NCBI GenBank assembly: GCA_026225945.1
Contig: JAMJFZ010003624.1
Location: 6,734,001 to 6,798,000, forward strand
Direction of reading: 5' to 3'
Length of the DNA: 64,000 nucleotides
From: Cricetomys ansorgei
Taxonomy: Eukaryota > Chordata > Mammalia > Rodentia > Nesomyidae
Both the position numbers and the translations under genes were made by a program. This document shows, piece by piece, positions 22,675 to 33,039 of this stretch. The stretch's first letter is position 1. The number at the start of each line of letters is the position of its first letter. The notes under the pieces are model-generated. The model was given only the letters and a program-made list of their open reading frames with translations, made no database searches and was not told the origin of the DNA.

Positions 22675-23175
22675 GTGTAGACATGTTCATGTGTGTGCAT
22701 GGATCAGGGTGGGGTGGAAGCACACCAGAGGTCAGTGTCAGGTGTGCCATCCCAAGTCAATCTCCACCTAAAATATACTAATATTTTAGTATTATTATAT
22801 GTGTGTGTGCATGTATGTATGTGTACCTGTGCAAGTGTGTGTGTGCGTGTGTGTATGTGTGTGTGTGTGCATGTGTGTGTGCACGCTTGCATGTGCTGCA
22901 GCATGTGAGCAGACTTGTGGAAGTCATTCTCTCCTATCACATGGATCCTAGGGATCAAGTCTTGTCACAATCCCTGTACCCTTTGAGCCACGCCATCAAC
23001 CTTATTGTTTGAAACGGTTTCTTTTCGCTGAACCTAGAGCTTTTGCTGAACCTAGGCTGGCTGCCCAGCAAGCTCCTGTGATCCTCCTGTCTCTGCCTTA
23101 CAGCAAGAGAAATTGAACTCAGGCCCTCATGCTTGCTTGAGAAACACTTTACTAGTTGACCCACCTCTCCAGCCC
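22675..23175 (-). mobile_element. B4 SINE, reverse, split by another SINE
   Basis: The left part (22675-22769) has 'accagaggtcagtgtcagg' and 'caatctccacct'. The right part (23004-23175) has 'tttgaaacggtttcttttcg', 'ctcctgtctctgccttac' and 'cccacctctccagccc'. The two parts join to form one B4. A B3-type SINE fills the gap. Part 2 also carries a short internal duplication of 'gctgaacctag'. Confidence 0.8.
22770..23003 (-). mobile_element. B3-type SINE, reverse, inside a B4
   Basis: A T/A-rich lead, a GT-rich stretch (22800-22880), 'agacttgtggaagtcattctc', 'tcacatggatcctaggga', then 'gagccacgccatcaacc'. It matches the reverse B2-superfamily type seen at 36998-37146. It is younger than the surrounding B4. 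Confidence 0.75.
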
Positions 23176-23179
23176 ACTG

Positions 23180-25980
23180 AGAGTTCACTCTTTCTGGGCT
23201 GGGGGTGGTTTTCTTGATGTATTGCAATGCTTTATGCTGCAGATTAAAATACAATCAAAGCAATCGCCTTGCCCTTCTGCAAGCTGTTCCCTGTGACTCC
23301 TGACCTGTCTACTGATCTTGGTCAGCAGCTGGATGCTCAGCTGTGTCATGCTGGACTTTCACTCTAGGACCCTCTACCAAGCATCTTCTCAGGGCAGCAA
23401 AACCACAGCTCAAAGGCACCGGGTTCGAGCCAATTGATATCTCTACTGCCCTCCTCCTGAGACCAGAGTCTATCAGTGTTCTCTTCCTCTGTGTCTCTCA
23501 AGTCACAATAATTATGTAGATGCTGTGGGAAATTCCAGAAACTAGTCTAAAAGATAAGGTATACCTAAAATTCTGATTTCTGTACAGACTTCATTTCCTA
23601 ATCCCTCCTCTTCCCCATTTGGAAAATCAATACCTGTGAAGTATAAAACACTCAGTTGGTACCCAGGTTAGTGTGAATGAGCAGAGTGATGCTCACTCTC
23701 CTGAGTTAGAGTCAAAAGATGTCTGCAGAGCTTTATCTGTAAACTAATGAATAGCTCCAGCCTCTGCTTTCATTGCACGTGCTTACTTGATGGAGAAAGT
23801 TTGAATTAAGTACGAGGAAAGATACAGTGCAGTTTGGGTCAGAATCCTCACAAGTCCCTCTATGATAGGTGTGGGCTTTCCTTTCTGTCTCCAAGGGGAA
23901 TAATTACACGAGATCTGCTTTCTGCTCACCTGCTTCCCCCTGTCAGGTTTGGCATCTCTATTGCAAGATAATTGCCTCCTGGAATATTCAATTAGCTTTT
24001 AATTAAATATTGTTCATTAATATAACTGCAAGACAATAAAACATATGTCATTTGATTAGCCAAAAATTCAAATATAAATTACATTCATTTTTATGCCAAC
24101 ATGCACTTTACCTAATGACACATTTGTGATCCTGCTATAAAAAGATTGTGTGTGATCTTATTTTCTTTTAAAGATTTTTTTTTAATAAGCCTACAAGCCA
24201 AGTTTTAAAATTAACCTGACAGTCCCTATTCTTTTGCTTATCTCTATAATCACTATTTAGAAAAGAAAGTTAAACACATCAGAACTTCTTTATAACAGCA
24301 AGTGTTTAGATCTTGGCTTTGTTTGTTTTTTTAAAACTTTATTATAAAAACTTGCAAATTAAAACCAAGGTGCTCTGACATTAACCAGGCTCAAAGTCGA
24401 TATATACCAATGGATTTCTATAGAGTTAGAAAAGCTAATCTGAAGCTGTCGATGCTCACACTGCATTTTACACTTTCACTGCTGAGTGTATTTTACACAC
24501 TCATTTGGTTTTAGATTACGCCATTCTGTGTAACAAATTTGCCTTCTTATGTTATTTTGTAATTTTATAACCTATTTTTCTAATTAGAAAAGCAATACAT
24601 AGCTCTTTAGAAATCTTTGAAAATACAAGAGTACCAATGTGCTGATGTATTTGAACCCAGTTCTCTTTTCCTGAGAATCTTTTTGCTTTCCTTGAGTTCT
24701 TACAAACTAATATTATAGCATATATAGTTATAATTCATCCTGATTTTTTTCATTTACAATGGCATTGTAACGATATTCCATGTCATTAAGTATTTGGAAA
24801 ATTTTAAAATCTAAAAAGCTATATATTACATCTGACCCTACCATTTCAATTACAATTTGAGGACATTGAGTTTTCCCTCAGTTGGTTACAAGTACAGGTA
24901 AAAGAGAAACACATTTATGCAGAAGTCCTGACCTCATATCTGCAGGCTGATCTGTAAAATAAGAGTTACTGTATCAGAAGCACAGAAAGAATACTTGTAC
25001 TCTCAGATGTCTGCATCTTCACAGAGCAGAAAGAAGCCTGTCACAAATTCTCAGAGGGTCTTTAAAAGCCCTAACCATGATGGCCCATGAGGGAGCAGGG
25101 TAATGACTGTAGTCACACTGTAGTCTCCTGGGTTCTGTGAAGCACACCCATCTGAACCCTTTTGGCTCTGGATATAAGCTTCTGGTGTAGCACCAGCACA
25201 CATATCCCAAAGAGTAATGGCTGCTGCATAGTGCCTCCCACTCTGTGCTTGGGGTGGAGGGGGACAGCGCCAATCTTCACTGCTGCCCATAAAATTCAGA
25301 ATCAAAGACGAAGCCACCTCATGGAGCAATACAGCCTTCTACAAACTAACATATTTTCTTTCCTGACTTCATCTCAACCTGCTGTTCAAACTCAGCCTCA
25401 CTGTAGGAACAACAGCTACCTTTGTGTTCCATAAAAATGCCAGATAACTACTGACCTTCCACCAGTGGACTCTGCATCGTGTCCTCTCCGTGGATGGCTG
25501 TGGGGGAGAGCCTGCTCCATCTCCCACAACCCTTGCTCAAACATCATCTTCCTTATGAGCTCTCCTTTGAAAATCTGCTCACCATCCCCTTACCCCTCAT
25601 TCGCTCTTCTGCTATGTTTTCTATATTTGAATCCATCACTGCTACAGACGTGTGCCTTCCTACTCGTATCTAAGTTCCACAAAGCATTGTTTATGTCTTC
25701 TTCCCTGATGTACCGACACACCTAAAACAGATTCCAGGTGGTCGAGAGGCAGTGTTTGGTGCTGGGCACTGTCTGCTGACCGGCTCTCCCAAACGAAAAG
25801 GAAGCAAAACCAAACTTTGTACAACTTTTCAGTTTCTGTGTTGTGCGAAGTCTTACATGGGCAATTTCTACCCATGTATGCAAGCATGGGGTTGGTTATC
25901 CACAGGCACGCTGGCTCTCCTGAACCACTGAGATTCAGCTCTGGTTATCTGTTAAAAAATAAAGAATGAAAACAAAAAAT
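23180..25980. other. Longest repeat-poor stretch
   Basis: About 2.8 kb with no transposon that I can name. 23890-24130 is rich in ATTA-type cores ('ggaataattacacg', 'caattagcttttaattaaa', 'gttcattaatataac', 'tttgattagcc'). 24300-24850 is AT-rich. Small open frames at 25019-25725 on both strands lack domains. A candidate conserved non-coding region, not a gene. Confidence 0.35.
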
Positions 25981-25985
25981 TAAAG

Positions 25986-26152
25986 CGAGGCAGTGGTGGC
26001 GCATGCCTTTAAACCAGCACTCAGGAGGCAGAGGCAGTTGGATCTCTGTGAGTTCGAGGGCAGCCTGGTCTACAGAGTGAGTTCCAGGACAGCCAGGGTT
26101 ACAACAGAGGAACCCTGTCTTGAAAAACAAAATAATAATAATAACAATAATA
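25986..26152 (+). mobile_element. B1 SINE, forward, well preserved
   Basis: 'gaggcagtggtggcgcatgc', 'ctcaggaggcagaggcag', 'gtgagttccaggacagccag', then 'gttacaacagaggaaccc' and an A/T-rich tail (aataataataac). The 'gttacaacagag' variant is also in the B1 at 51838. It differs from the 'gctacacagag' form common in mouse and rat. Confidence 0.92.
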
Positions 26153-26348
26153 ATATGTGAAATTCTAAATGGAAGAAGATAGACTTTTAGATGGACGACT
26201 ATAGGAACAGGCTCTCCTCAAACCCTCAGTGACAGGAACTCTTTCACAGAGGACAAAAATAATGGTGGTAAAGAAATTAATAAAGGGCTTTGTCAAATAT
26301 GGCTAGCTGTCCAACATAAAACTGAAAAAGAAAAGAACAGTTTTGACA

Positions 26349-26545
26349 ATTGCCTATCCTCTCCCCCACTCCCCTCCCCTCTCTCCTTTCTTCCCCACCC
26401 ACTCTTCTCTCCTCTCCCTACCCTCTCCTCACCCCTCCCCCTCCTTCCTTCCCTCTTTGCTCCCCACCCTCTTTTTCCCTCTTCCCCCTCCTCATTCCTT
26501 TCCCTTTCTCTCTCTCTCTCTTTCTCACTCTTTTTTCTTTCATTT
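26349..26545. repeat. Polypyrimidine tract (CT-rich)
   Basis: About 195 bp, almost entirely C and T on the plus strand, with irregular CCCTC/TTCC motifs and a (CT) run near 26508-26520. It lies directly left of a reverse SINE whose A-tail would be a T-run here. It may be an expanded, mutated tail. Confidence 0.9.
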
Positions 26546-26547
26546 GT

Positions 26548-26647
26548 CGGCTTGAGGAAGGATTTTACTCTGTCACCCAGGCTGGTCTGGAAATTAATAT
26601 GTAGTCCAGGCTAGCCTAAACCTCACAGGACTATTCCTGACTGTTGG

Positions 26648-26703
<56 letters not shown>

Positions 26704-26765
26704 ATCTAGAGTAATGCAAATATTAAGCAAACACTCTACACCTTAGCTGTTTTCCCAGGTCCAAC
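26548..26765 (-). mobile_element. B1-ID composite SINE, reverse, with internal (TG)n
   Basis: The B1-like part (26550-26645) has 'ctctgtcacccaggctggtc'. The ID-like end (26705-26762) has 'caaacactctacaccttagc'. On the minus strand the order is ID then B1, as in B4/RSINE. The two parts are separated by 25 TG units (26651-26700). Confidence 0.6.
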
Positions 26766-26936
26766 TTAAATTTTTTAATGTTTAAAAATATGACTCTATA
26801 ATTCCAGACAACAAAAAGAGGAAGAATTCATTGAAAAAAATTATATTATCCTTACCCCATTTAAAAAATCGATAGTGTCTCCATTTTTTTTTCTTTATTG
26901 TTGTGAGTGAAGCAAACAAACAAAAACCTTGACCAG

Positions 26937-27125
26937 GTGGCTAAGGAAATGGCTCAGAGGTTAGGACAGTTTACTGCCTTTGCAGAGGAGCCAAGTCAAG
27001 TGCCAACACTCACAACTAACTGTAACTACAGTGCCAGGGGATAACGCCCTCTTCTGGTCACCACAAGCACCTGCACTCACATGCGCATACCCACACACAC
27101 AAGCACATAATTTAAAAATGTTTTC
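26937..27125 (+). mobile_element. B3 SINE, forward
   Basis: 'aggaaatggctcagaggttag', 'caactaactgtaactacagtg', 'cgccctcttctggtcacc', and a CA-rich end before 'aattta'. Diverged. Confidence 0.8.
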
Positions 27126-27164
27126 ATCTTTTTAAAGTAACAAAATTTCTAAAAACAAAACAGA

Positions 27165-27430
27165 AACTCTAACACAAACAACTTGAAGGAGAAAGGGTTT
27201 ATTTTGTCTCACAGATCTAGGTCACACAGTCCACTGTAGCGAGAAGTTACAGCATCAGAAACTTGAGGCAGTCATAGTGTATACACAGTCAAGAAGCAGA
27301 GAGCAATGAGTACTAGCTCTAAGGCTAGCTCTAAGTCTAGTCTCTCCATTTTGGGGAATCTGGGACCCCTGCCCACAGTTGAGATGGGTCTTCTCCCAGC
27401 AGCTAAAGTAACAAAAGATAGTCCCCACAG
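27165..27430 (+). repeat. Shared-terminus rodent repeat, forward, partial
   Basis: 'caaacaacttgaaggagaaag', 'ggtttattttgtctcacag', then 'gttgagatgggtcttctccc' match the 14965 type. The extreme start (TTGCTGTGA) is missing. A short local duplication 'ctagctctaag' lies near 27313-27336. Confidence 0.6.
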
Positions 27431-27631
27431 TCCCAACTCCCCAGTGATCCTATAGCCTGAAAATCTGAGCACAGACAACACAGCACAGACAGAGATATTA
27501 AGAATGTTTAAGAGTAGCCACAATCCTCAGATTCCAAACATCCATAGTAAAAGCAGAAAGAATGTGGAAACTGTGACATTCCAAAATACAAGGAGTAACA
27601 AAGAGAGGAGAAAAAAAAATGTTAAAACAAA

Positions 27632-27745
27632 ACAGGAGAGCCCAGCATGGTGCTGTATCCCCATGATCTCAGTATTTGGGAGACTGAGGTGAGAAGGACT
27701 GAGGCCAGCATGGCATACTCGGTGAGGCCGTGTTTCAGAAAGAAA
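27632..27745 (+). mobile_element. B1/RSINE-like SINE fragment, forward
   Basis: 'cccagcatggtgctgtatcc', 'cagtatttgggagactgagg' and 'gaggccagcatggcatac' fit an old B1-like or RSINE body. Confidence 0.55.
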
Positions 27746-27907
27746 ATATGCAAATAATGTAGAATGCATACAGGCAGATTAAATGATTCTTTAATTGATA
27801 GAAACATGAAATTTTAAGTTCAACTTTGGGTATAAGACATGCACCTAAATGAAAACAGCACACAGAAGGTGGAAAGCTGTACGGGACTTGAAGGGGAAAG
27901 GTAACCA

Positions 27908-28232
27908 ATGAGAGCTAGGGATATAGCTAAGAGAGCATGCTGTGCAAGACCTGAGTTCGAATCCTCAGAATCCATGCAAAAATCTGCATTTAGCCTTGTA
28001 AGCTGCAACTCCAACACTGTGGGGGCAGAGGTAAGAGGAGCTGGGGCTTCCTGGCCACCTAGCTTCACACTGAGTAAGAGACTCTTCTTCAAGAGCACAA
28101 GGCAGAGAGTCATGGAGTAGGGCCCCAGACACCCTCTGTCCTCTGTGCACATGCATAGACATGCACATTGTACATCCATGTTCCCATATACCATGCATTT
28201 TCACATGCACACAGAAAATTATTTTTAAAGTG
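27908..28232 (+). mobile_element. B4 SINE, forward
   Basis: The head 'agctagggatatagctaag' and 'gacctgagttcgaatcctc' are followed by a body with 'gaggtaagaggagctggg' and an end 'acaccctctgtcctctgtg' with a CA/TA-rich tail. Confidence 0.75.
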
Positions 28233-28234
28233 AC

Positions 28235-28730
28235 AAATTGAACATATGAATTTATTTATGATCCACTTCAAAATCCCTATGAAAATGGCAGTTAACATTT
28301 TAAAGGTCTAAACGTACAGAAAAACAAAAATGATGATCAAAAAGATGTTAGCTATGACATTTTGAAAGTTGCACAGAAAGTGGGTTGTTGGTAATTGACT
28401 CAGATGGGAGTGAAAAAAGAAAAAGAAAAAAGAAAAAGGATCAGGCCTTACCCCAGAAGACTCAGAAGGCTTAGCACTGGTGGCACTAGGGATCTCTGGT
28501 TTGTGGTAAAAGAATGAAAACCAAGTGCAAATAAAAAGATCTGCAGAAAGTGCTTAAGATGCTTTCCTAGATCACTTGGCATGGCTGTTTTGAAGACTTT
28601 TATGAGCGACCTACATGGAGCAGGCAGAGAAGTGTCAGGAGTAACTAAGATTACTACATTTTTGCTATGACTAGTGGGAAGCTAATACGTAATTCCAGTT
28701 TGAAGTGTTTTTTTTTTTTCAATGTGGAGG
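28235..28730. other. Unassigned sequence with A-rich tract
   Basis: No family was recognised. An (AAAAAG)-like purine run lies at 28414-28438. Confidence 0.5.
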
Positions 28731-28734
28731 GATG

Positions 28735-29026
28735 GGGAGGTGGTTATGGCTTAGTTGGTAAAGTGTTTGCCACATAAGCATGAAGAAGACCTGAGTTTGG
28801 ATCCAGAATACCTCCCCCCGCCTGCAAAAAAAAAAAAAAACTAGACGTGGTAGCATGTGTCTATAATGTGAGGCTGAGGAGGAAGAGAAAGCCTTACTTT
28901 CTTCAAATCAGTAAAGGGCCCTGTCTCGCAAAACTAAGCTGGAAAGCAACTGAGGAAGACACCTGATGATCTGTGGGCTTCACATACATGCATGCCCATA
29001 TGACACACACACACACACACACACAC
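28735..29026 (+). mobile_element. B4 SINE, forward, ending in (CA)12
   Basis: 'gcttagttggtaaagtgtttg', 'gaagacctgagtttggatcc', an A15 linker (28827-28841), 'gacgtggtagcatgtgtc', 'gaggaagacacctgatgatc', then a CA run (29003-29026). Confidence 0.88.
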
Positions 29027-29029
29027 GGG

Positions 29030-30600
29030 TAGGGGGGGAGAATAGATATACTCTAGAGATGGAGCTTAGTAGTAAAAATTATCTGAAAGAATTTCAATTT
29101 GTTTCACATGGCAGTTTTAATAAGAAGTCTTATAGAATACCTGACTCCATGCTTTTGACAAAAATGAAAACCTAATGTAGGCAGAGAAGCTCGAAGTTCT
29201 ACTGAGGAATAACAATAAGGAAGCTGGCTCAGTAGTGTCGAGGTGCTTCTGCTCACACCTCTAACACCACCAGACTGTTTGTGTCTCTTCTTCCATTTTC
29301 CCAGTTCATAGAAGGCAACTTGGATAATCTACTGTTAAAGTAACCATGTCACTAACACAAGGTAAGGGCTCTGCCTATGAAGTGGCCTCAATCTCAGATG
29401 ACAATCTCCAAGTTCAGTTACCATTGTCTGACTTTTCCTGAGGAGATGTGGACAAAAGTCTATTCACTTCAGGAATGGCTCTGACAGCAGACCAGAGATT
29501 CTACCAACATCCAACTCAATGAGCCAGTGAGTTTACTGAGGTTACTTACAGGAGCATGTGTCAGAGGTAGGTTGTGGTCTTAAAATAACTTGTTTTTTAA
29601 AAATATAGAACTTGTAGTCACTGAAATGTAAAAATCTGTAATCATTATGTGAAGTTTAAGTTTATGATTAAGATGTGATTATAATGTGATCTTTCCCCGT
29701 GAGGGGTTTTGTCCAAAAAATATATGTAAGATATATGGGAAAACAGATAGATATTAACAGTAGAAGGAGAAGGAGTAGAATAGAGAAGAAGAGAGAAAAA
29801 CCTGAATAGAGAGAGAGAAATCTGATCCCATCCATAAGAGGTGTGGTTTTGTTCATATTCTGCTGACTCTACCTCACCCTCTGGGTTGCTGAACTTTTGC
29901 CAGGGCTGGACTTCAGCAAGCATGGGCCAGAGAGATCTTACTGTAGCATGGTGATTCCAAAGGAGGTCCATCACCAACAAATGGACCTGGTGACAATTCC
30001 AAGAGCTGCATTCATGCAATTCCTTGCTCAATTTGTAGGTGACTCCAGTGAAGGGTCTCCAAGACGACTGCTACTACTTTTATAACCTCAGGGGAGGCTC
30101 TTGAAAAGTTTTTAACTCTGAACTTCCCAAGCTTTCAAGATATCATTAGCTTCCTGGGTTTTCTGAGTGTCTCTCTCCCTCCAAGGATGAAACGTTTCAA
30201 TTTGGGGAAAATAGCTCTGCAAGAGTCACCCCTACACTCCTGAGAATCCAGCTATAAAGCCAGGGGCTGCATAACTCCCTTTTCGATTTCTAGAATTTGC
30301 TAGAAAAAAACTCAGAAACCTTAAGACTTTTTATGGAAACCACAACTCTCAAAGAGCCACATGGACAGACCTGTCTGTATCTAACACATTGTATCCCACA
30401 GACTCAATTCCCACCTAGTCAAAAAGCTTCATGCAATGGCAGAAGAAAAGCTGTTGCATCTATTTAATGAGGATTTAAAACTCCGAAACTAGACAAGAAT
30501 AGCACAAGAAAAATGTGTAGGTGAATTTCAAAGCATAAAAGGAAGAATTGAAAATAAAAATCTTGTATGAAATACTTAAGACAAAGCTCAAGTTGGAGAA
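29030..30600. other. Unassigned sequence
   Basis: No clear transposon. 'gaggttacttacaggagcatg' near 29537 repeats the phrase near 2056 and hints at an old shared family. Frames at 29645-30085 (up to 128 codons) have no recognisable domain. Confidence 0.4.
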
Positions 30601-30606
30601 TATCCA

Positions 30607-30735
30607 AGACAGCCAGGTGTAGTGGTTCACACCTAGAATCTAGCACTAGGGAGGTTACAACCAAGGGAACACAAGTTCAAGATCAACTTTGGCTGCACTA
30701 CAAGACTTTGTCTCAGAAATTAAGAAACAAAACAA
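30607..30735 (+). mobile_element. B1-like SINE, forward, diverged
   Basis: 'agccaggtgtagtggttcac', 'aatctagcactagggagg', 'caagttcaagatcaac' and 'actttgtctcagaaatt' follow B1 order. Confidence 0.65.
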
Positions 30736-30784
30736 TGTAACAAATCAAAGCAATACCCATGGGAAATGAGAATTTTTTTTTTCA

Positions 30785-31038
30785 GTGATGCAACTACTGG
30801 CAAGGGGCCCATGCCCTCAGCCATGCTTCTGGAACACTCATGAGACTCACTGGATAATAAAGGGGATCCTAAAAGCAAAAGGGGACTAGTTAGGCAGTTG
30901 GGGAAAAGAACATTAGCAGGCTTGGGGAGATGAGAGGATAATGGTGGCATATACGACCAAATCACAGTACATACCAGTATGAAAATGTCAGGATGGTATC
31001 TAGTGTTATATATAATTATTATCTGCTAATAAAAATGC
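30785..31038 (+). mobile_element. Old L1 3' UTR fragment, forward
   Basis: 'ttctggaacactcatgagac', a purine-rich middle ('gatgagaggataatggtgg'), and 'ccagtatgaaaatgtcagg' fit the Lx-type 3' UTR, like the fragment at 12670. Confidence 0.6.
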
Positions 31039-31197
31039 TTTCAGCAATACCTGAGATAATTTGAAAGATACGAGAGATCAGAAGTTGCTCTATCAATTTT
31101 TAAAACTTATTTTAGGGAAGGGGAATGGGGTGGAAAGGATCGAAATACATAATATACACGTTTGAAATTATTAGGAGTACAAAAGCTCAGTTTTTAA

Positions 31198-31406
31198 AAC
31201 CTAGCTTTTTGAGAGAGAGTCTCTTACTGGGTCTGGAGTTCACCTTTCAGCTCCCTGACTAACCAGTGAGCTTCAGGAATCTCTCCTCTGAACATTTCAG
31301 AGGCATGCAATCATGTTCAGCTTTTTATGTGTGTGCTAAAAAGTCAAACCCAGGTCCTCCTGTTTGCTCAGAGAGCACCTTACCAACTGTCCCATCTCCC
31401 CAGCCC
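31198..31406 (-). mobile_element. B4 SINE, reverse, partial
   Basis: 'gagagagagtctcttactggg', 'gtgagcttcaggaatctctc', 'acccaggtcctcctgtttgc' and 'cccatctccccagccc'. The 3' end of the element (left side here) is missing. Confidence 0.75.
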
Positions 31407-31689
31407 TGTTAAAAAATTATTAAACAAATTTCTAAAAGCCACAAGCAAATCAGTTCAAGTAAATATTGATAAATTTTACTACCCTGAAATATAAAGCATA
31501 AAACATCACATAAATTTTAAAATGCTTTCAGCCTGGGAGAAAATACCTGTGGTGAAAAAGCTAACAAAAACATAGATTCAGGAAACATAAAATACCAAAA
31601 AATTGACTTTGAAATATCCAGCCAAAAAAAAAAATCATATAAAGAGGAAACAAAAATCATGTATCAGAAAGACACCAGGTTAAGAATTC

Positions 31690-31990
31690 TTGCTTCACAA
31701 CTCTCTTGATCAGAAATCAGGTCTCAGAACCCAACCAAACAAGTTGGCTATTCCAAACATGCCTGTTATTGCGCCAAGTCAGAGGCAGGAGGATCACTAG
31801 GGATTTTTTTGGCTTCCTACCTGGCTGAGAAAACAAGAGCCCCAGTAAAAAAAAAAAAAAAAAAAGACCCTGCCTTACAACAAGGACACTCAACACCCTA
31901 TTCTACCCTCCATAAGCACACACAAGTATGTATCAACACATACTTATGAGCATATACTTACATAGACACGTACATATGATAATTAATTTA
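31690..31990 (+). mobile_element. B4-like SINE, forward, degenerate
   Basis: 'gaggcaggaggatcactagg', an A-run (31847-31865) before 'gaccctgccttac', and a CA/TA tail fit B4. The head is poorly preserved. Confidence 0.5.
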
Positions 31991-32049
31991 TGAATTATAC
32001 AGGAGAGAATGAAAATGGCTGTTAACTATATGAATCAAAGTTTGACATT

Positions 32050-32288
32050 ACCAGTGACTGGACAAGTTCAAATGACAGTGACTGTGACTGTGACATCAAC
32101 GTATCAGACTGGTCAGAGTTTAGTTTGCTGATCCCAGGCATCAGGGAGGATATGGAACAACAGCGTAAATACTGCAGGTGGGACTTCAAGTTTGAACAAC
32201 CACTTTGGAAGGCAATTTCTTAATACCAGTGAAGCTGAAGTATGAATATACCCACAACCTAGCAAGAGCACTTCTAAATAAACACTCT
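32050..32288 (+). mobile_element. Old L1 ORF2 3'-region fragment
   Basis: 'gaacaaccactttggaaggc' and 'cttaataccagtgaagctg' followed by 'acccacaacctagcaag' parallel the 'acaaccactttggaaatc...acccagcaataccac' part of ORF2. The frame is lost. It is the site of the LTR insertion to its right. Confidence 0.5.
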
Positions 32289-32627
32289 TGTAGTAGTTAG
32301 CTGCTGTGGTGGTTCACCAAAGAGGACAAGGAGGCATAGTTCATAACTGCAAACCCTACCAGACCTCAGCAGAGGGAACAGCCATCCTGGCCAACGCCAG
32401 ACTCTATCAACAGTGGAACCTGGAGATTCTCAGCTAGGTGTTTTTATTCTTTCAGAACTCCTCATGTATTCTACTGATAGCACATGCAGATCATTAGCAA
32501 TGAAACAACCCCTATAGAAATCCAACACTTGCAGACAATACAAAATGCCAAGGCCTATGCATCCCTTTTTCCAACAGTGCACAAAAACAATTATTTTAAA
32601 TATAACTAAAAATAAACTTCCATAACA
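32289..32627 (-). mobile_element. Solo LTR, same family as the LTR element at 59757-61465
   Basis: Plus-strand ends are TGTAGTAG...CCATAACA. It is colinear over about 340 bp with the two LTRs at 59757-60063 and 61147-61465. Shared blocks include 'cagcagagggaac', 'ttgcagacaatacaaaatgc' and 'tgcatccctttttccaac'. The flanks 'cactct' and 'catcct' are a weak 6-bp target duplication (4 of 6). Orientation is taken from the complete element. No internal region is present. Confidence 0.85.
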
Positions 32628-32885
32628 CATCCTTGTTTGTTAAGCTGACCAATTGAATTCTCTTCTGCTACCCTCCTCTGACCCTTATAGAAAAGGCAAA
32701 CGAAGCCCAAGTTTCTTAATTCCAAAACACATTGAGGTTGATCACACTGTTTCTTATATAAATTGGAAAAACTGCTTCCCTGGAATAGTGTCATTGCCCT
32801 ACATGACAAGTCAGTTGTGTTTTAAAATAGCATCGTTCCTTTGCTAACCAAACGCAAATTTCACTGCAGTGAGAACATAGTACTT

Positions 32886-33030
32886 GGGCCAGCAGGGTGG
32901 CTCAGTGGGTAAAGGGCACCTGTCACCAAAGCAGATGACCCACGTGGTAGAAGGAGAGAACTAACTCCATCAAGTTGTGCCAAATGTGCCTCTCTCTCTC
33001 TCTCTCTCTCTCTCATGTGAAAATATAATA
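32886..33030 (+). mobile_element. B3-type SINE, forward, with (TC)n
   Basis: 'gggccagcagggtggctcag', 'cccacgtggtagaaggag', 'aactccatcaagttgtgcc', then 13 TC units (32989-33014) and an A-rich end. Confidence 0.75.
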
Positions 33031-33039
33031 AACCACCTT

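Noticed and set aside
26343..26604. Pro/Ser/Leu-rich plus-strand frames
   Set aside because: Translation of the polypyrimidine tract.
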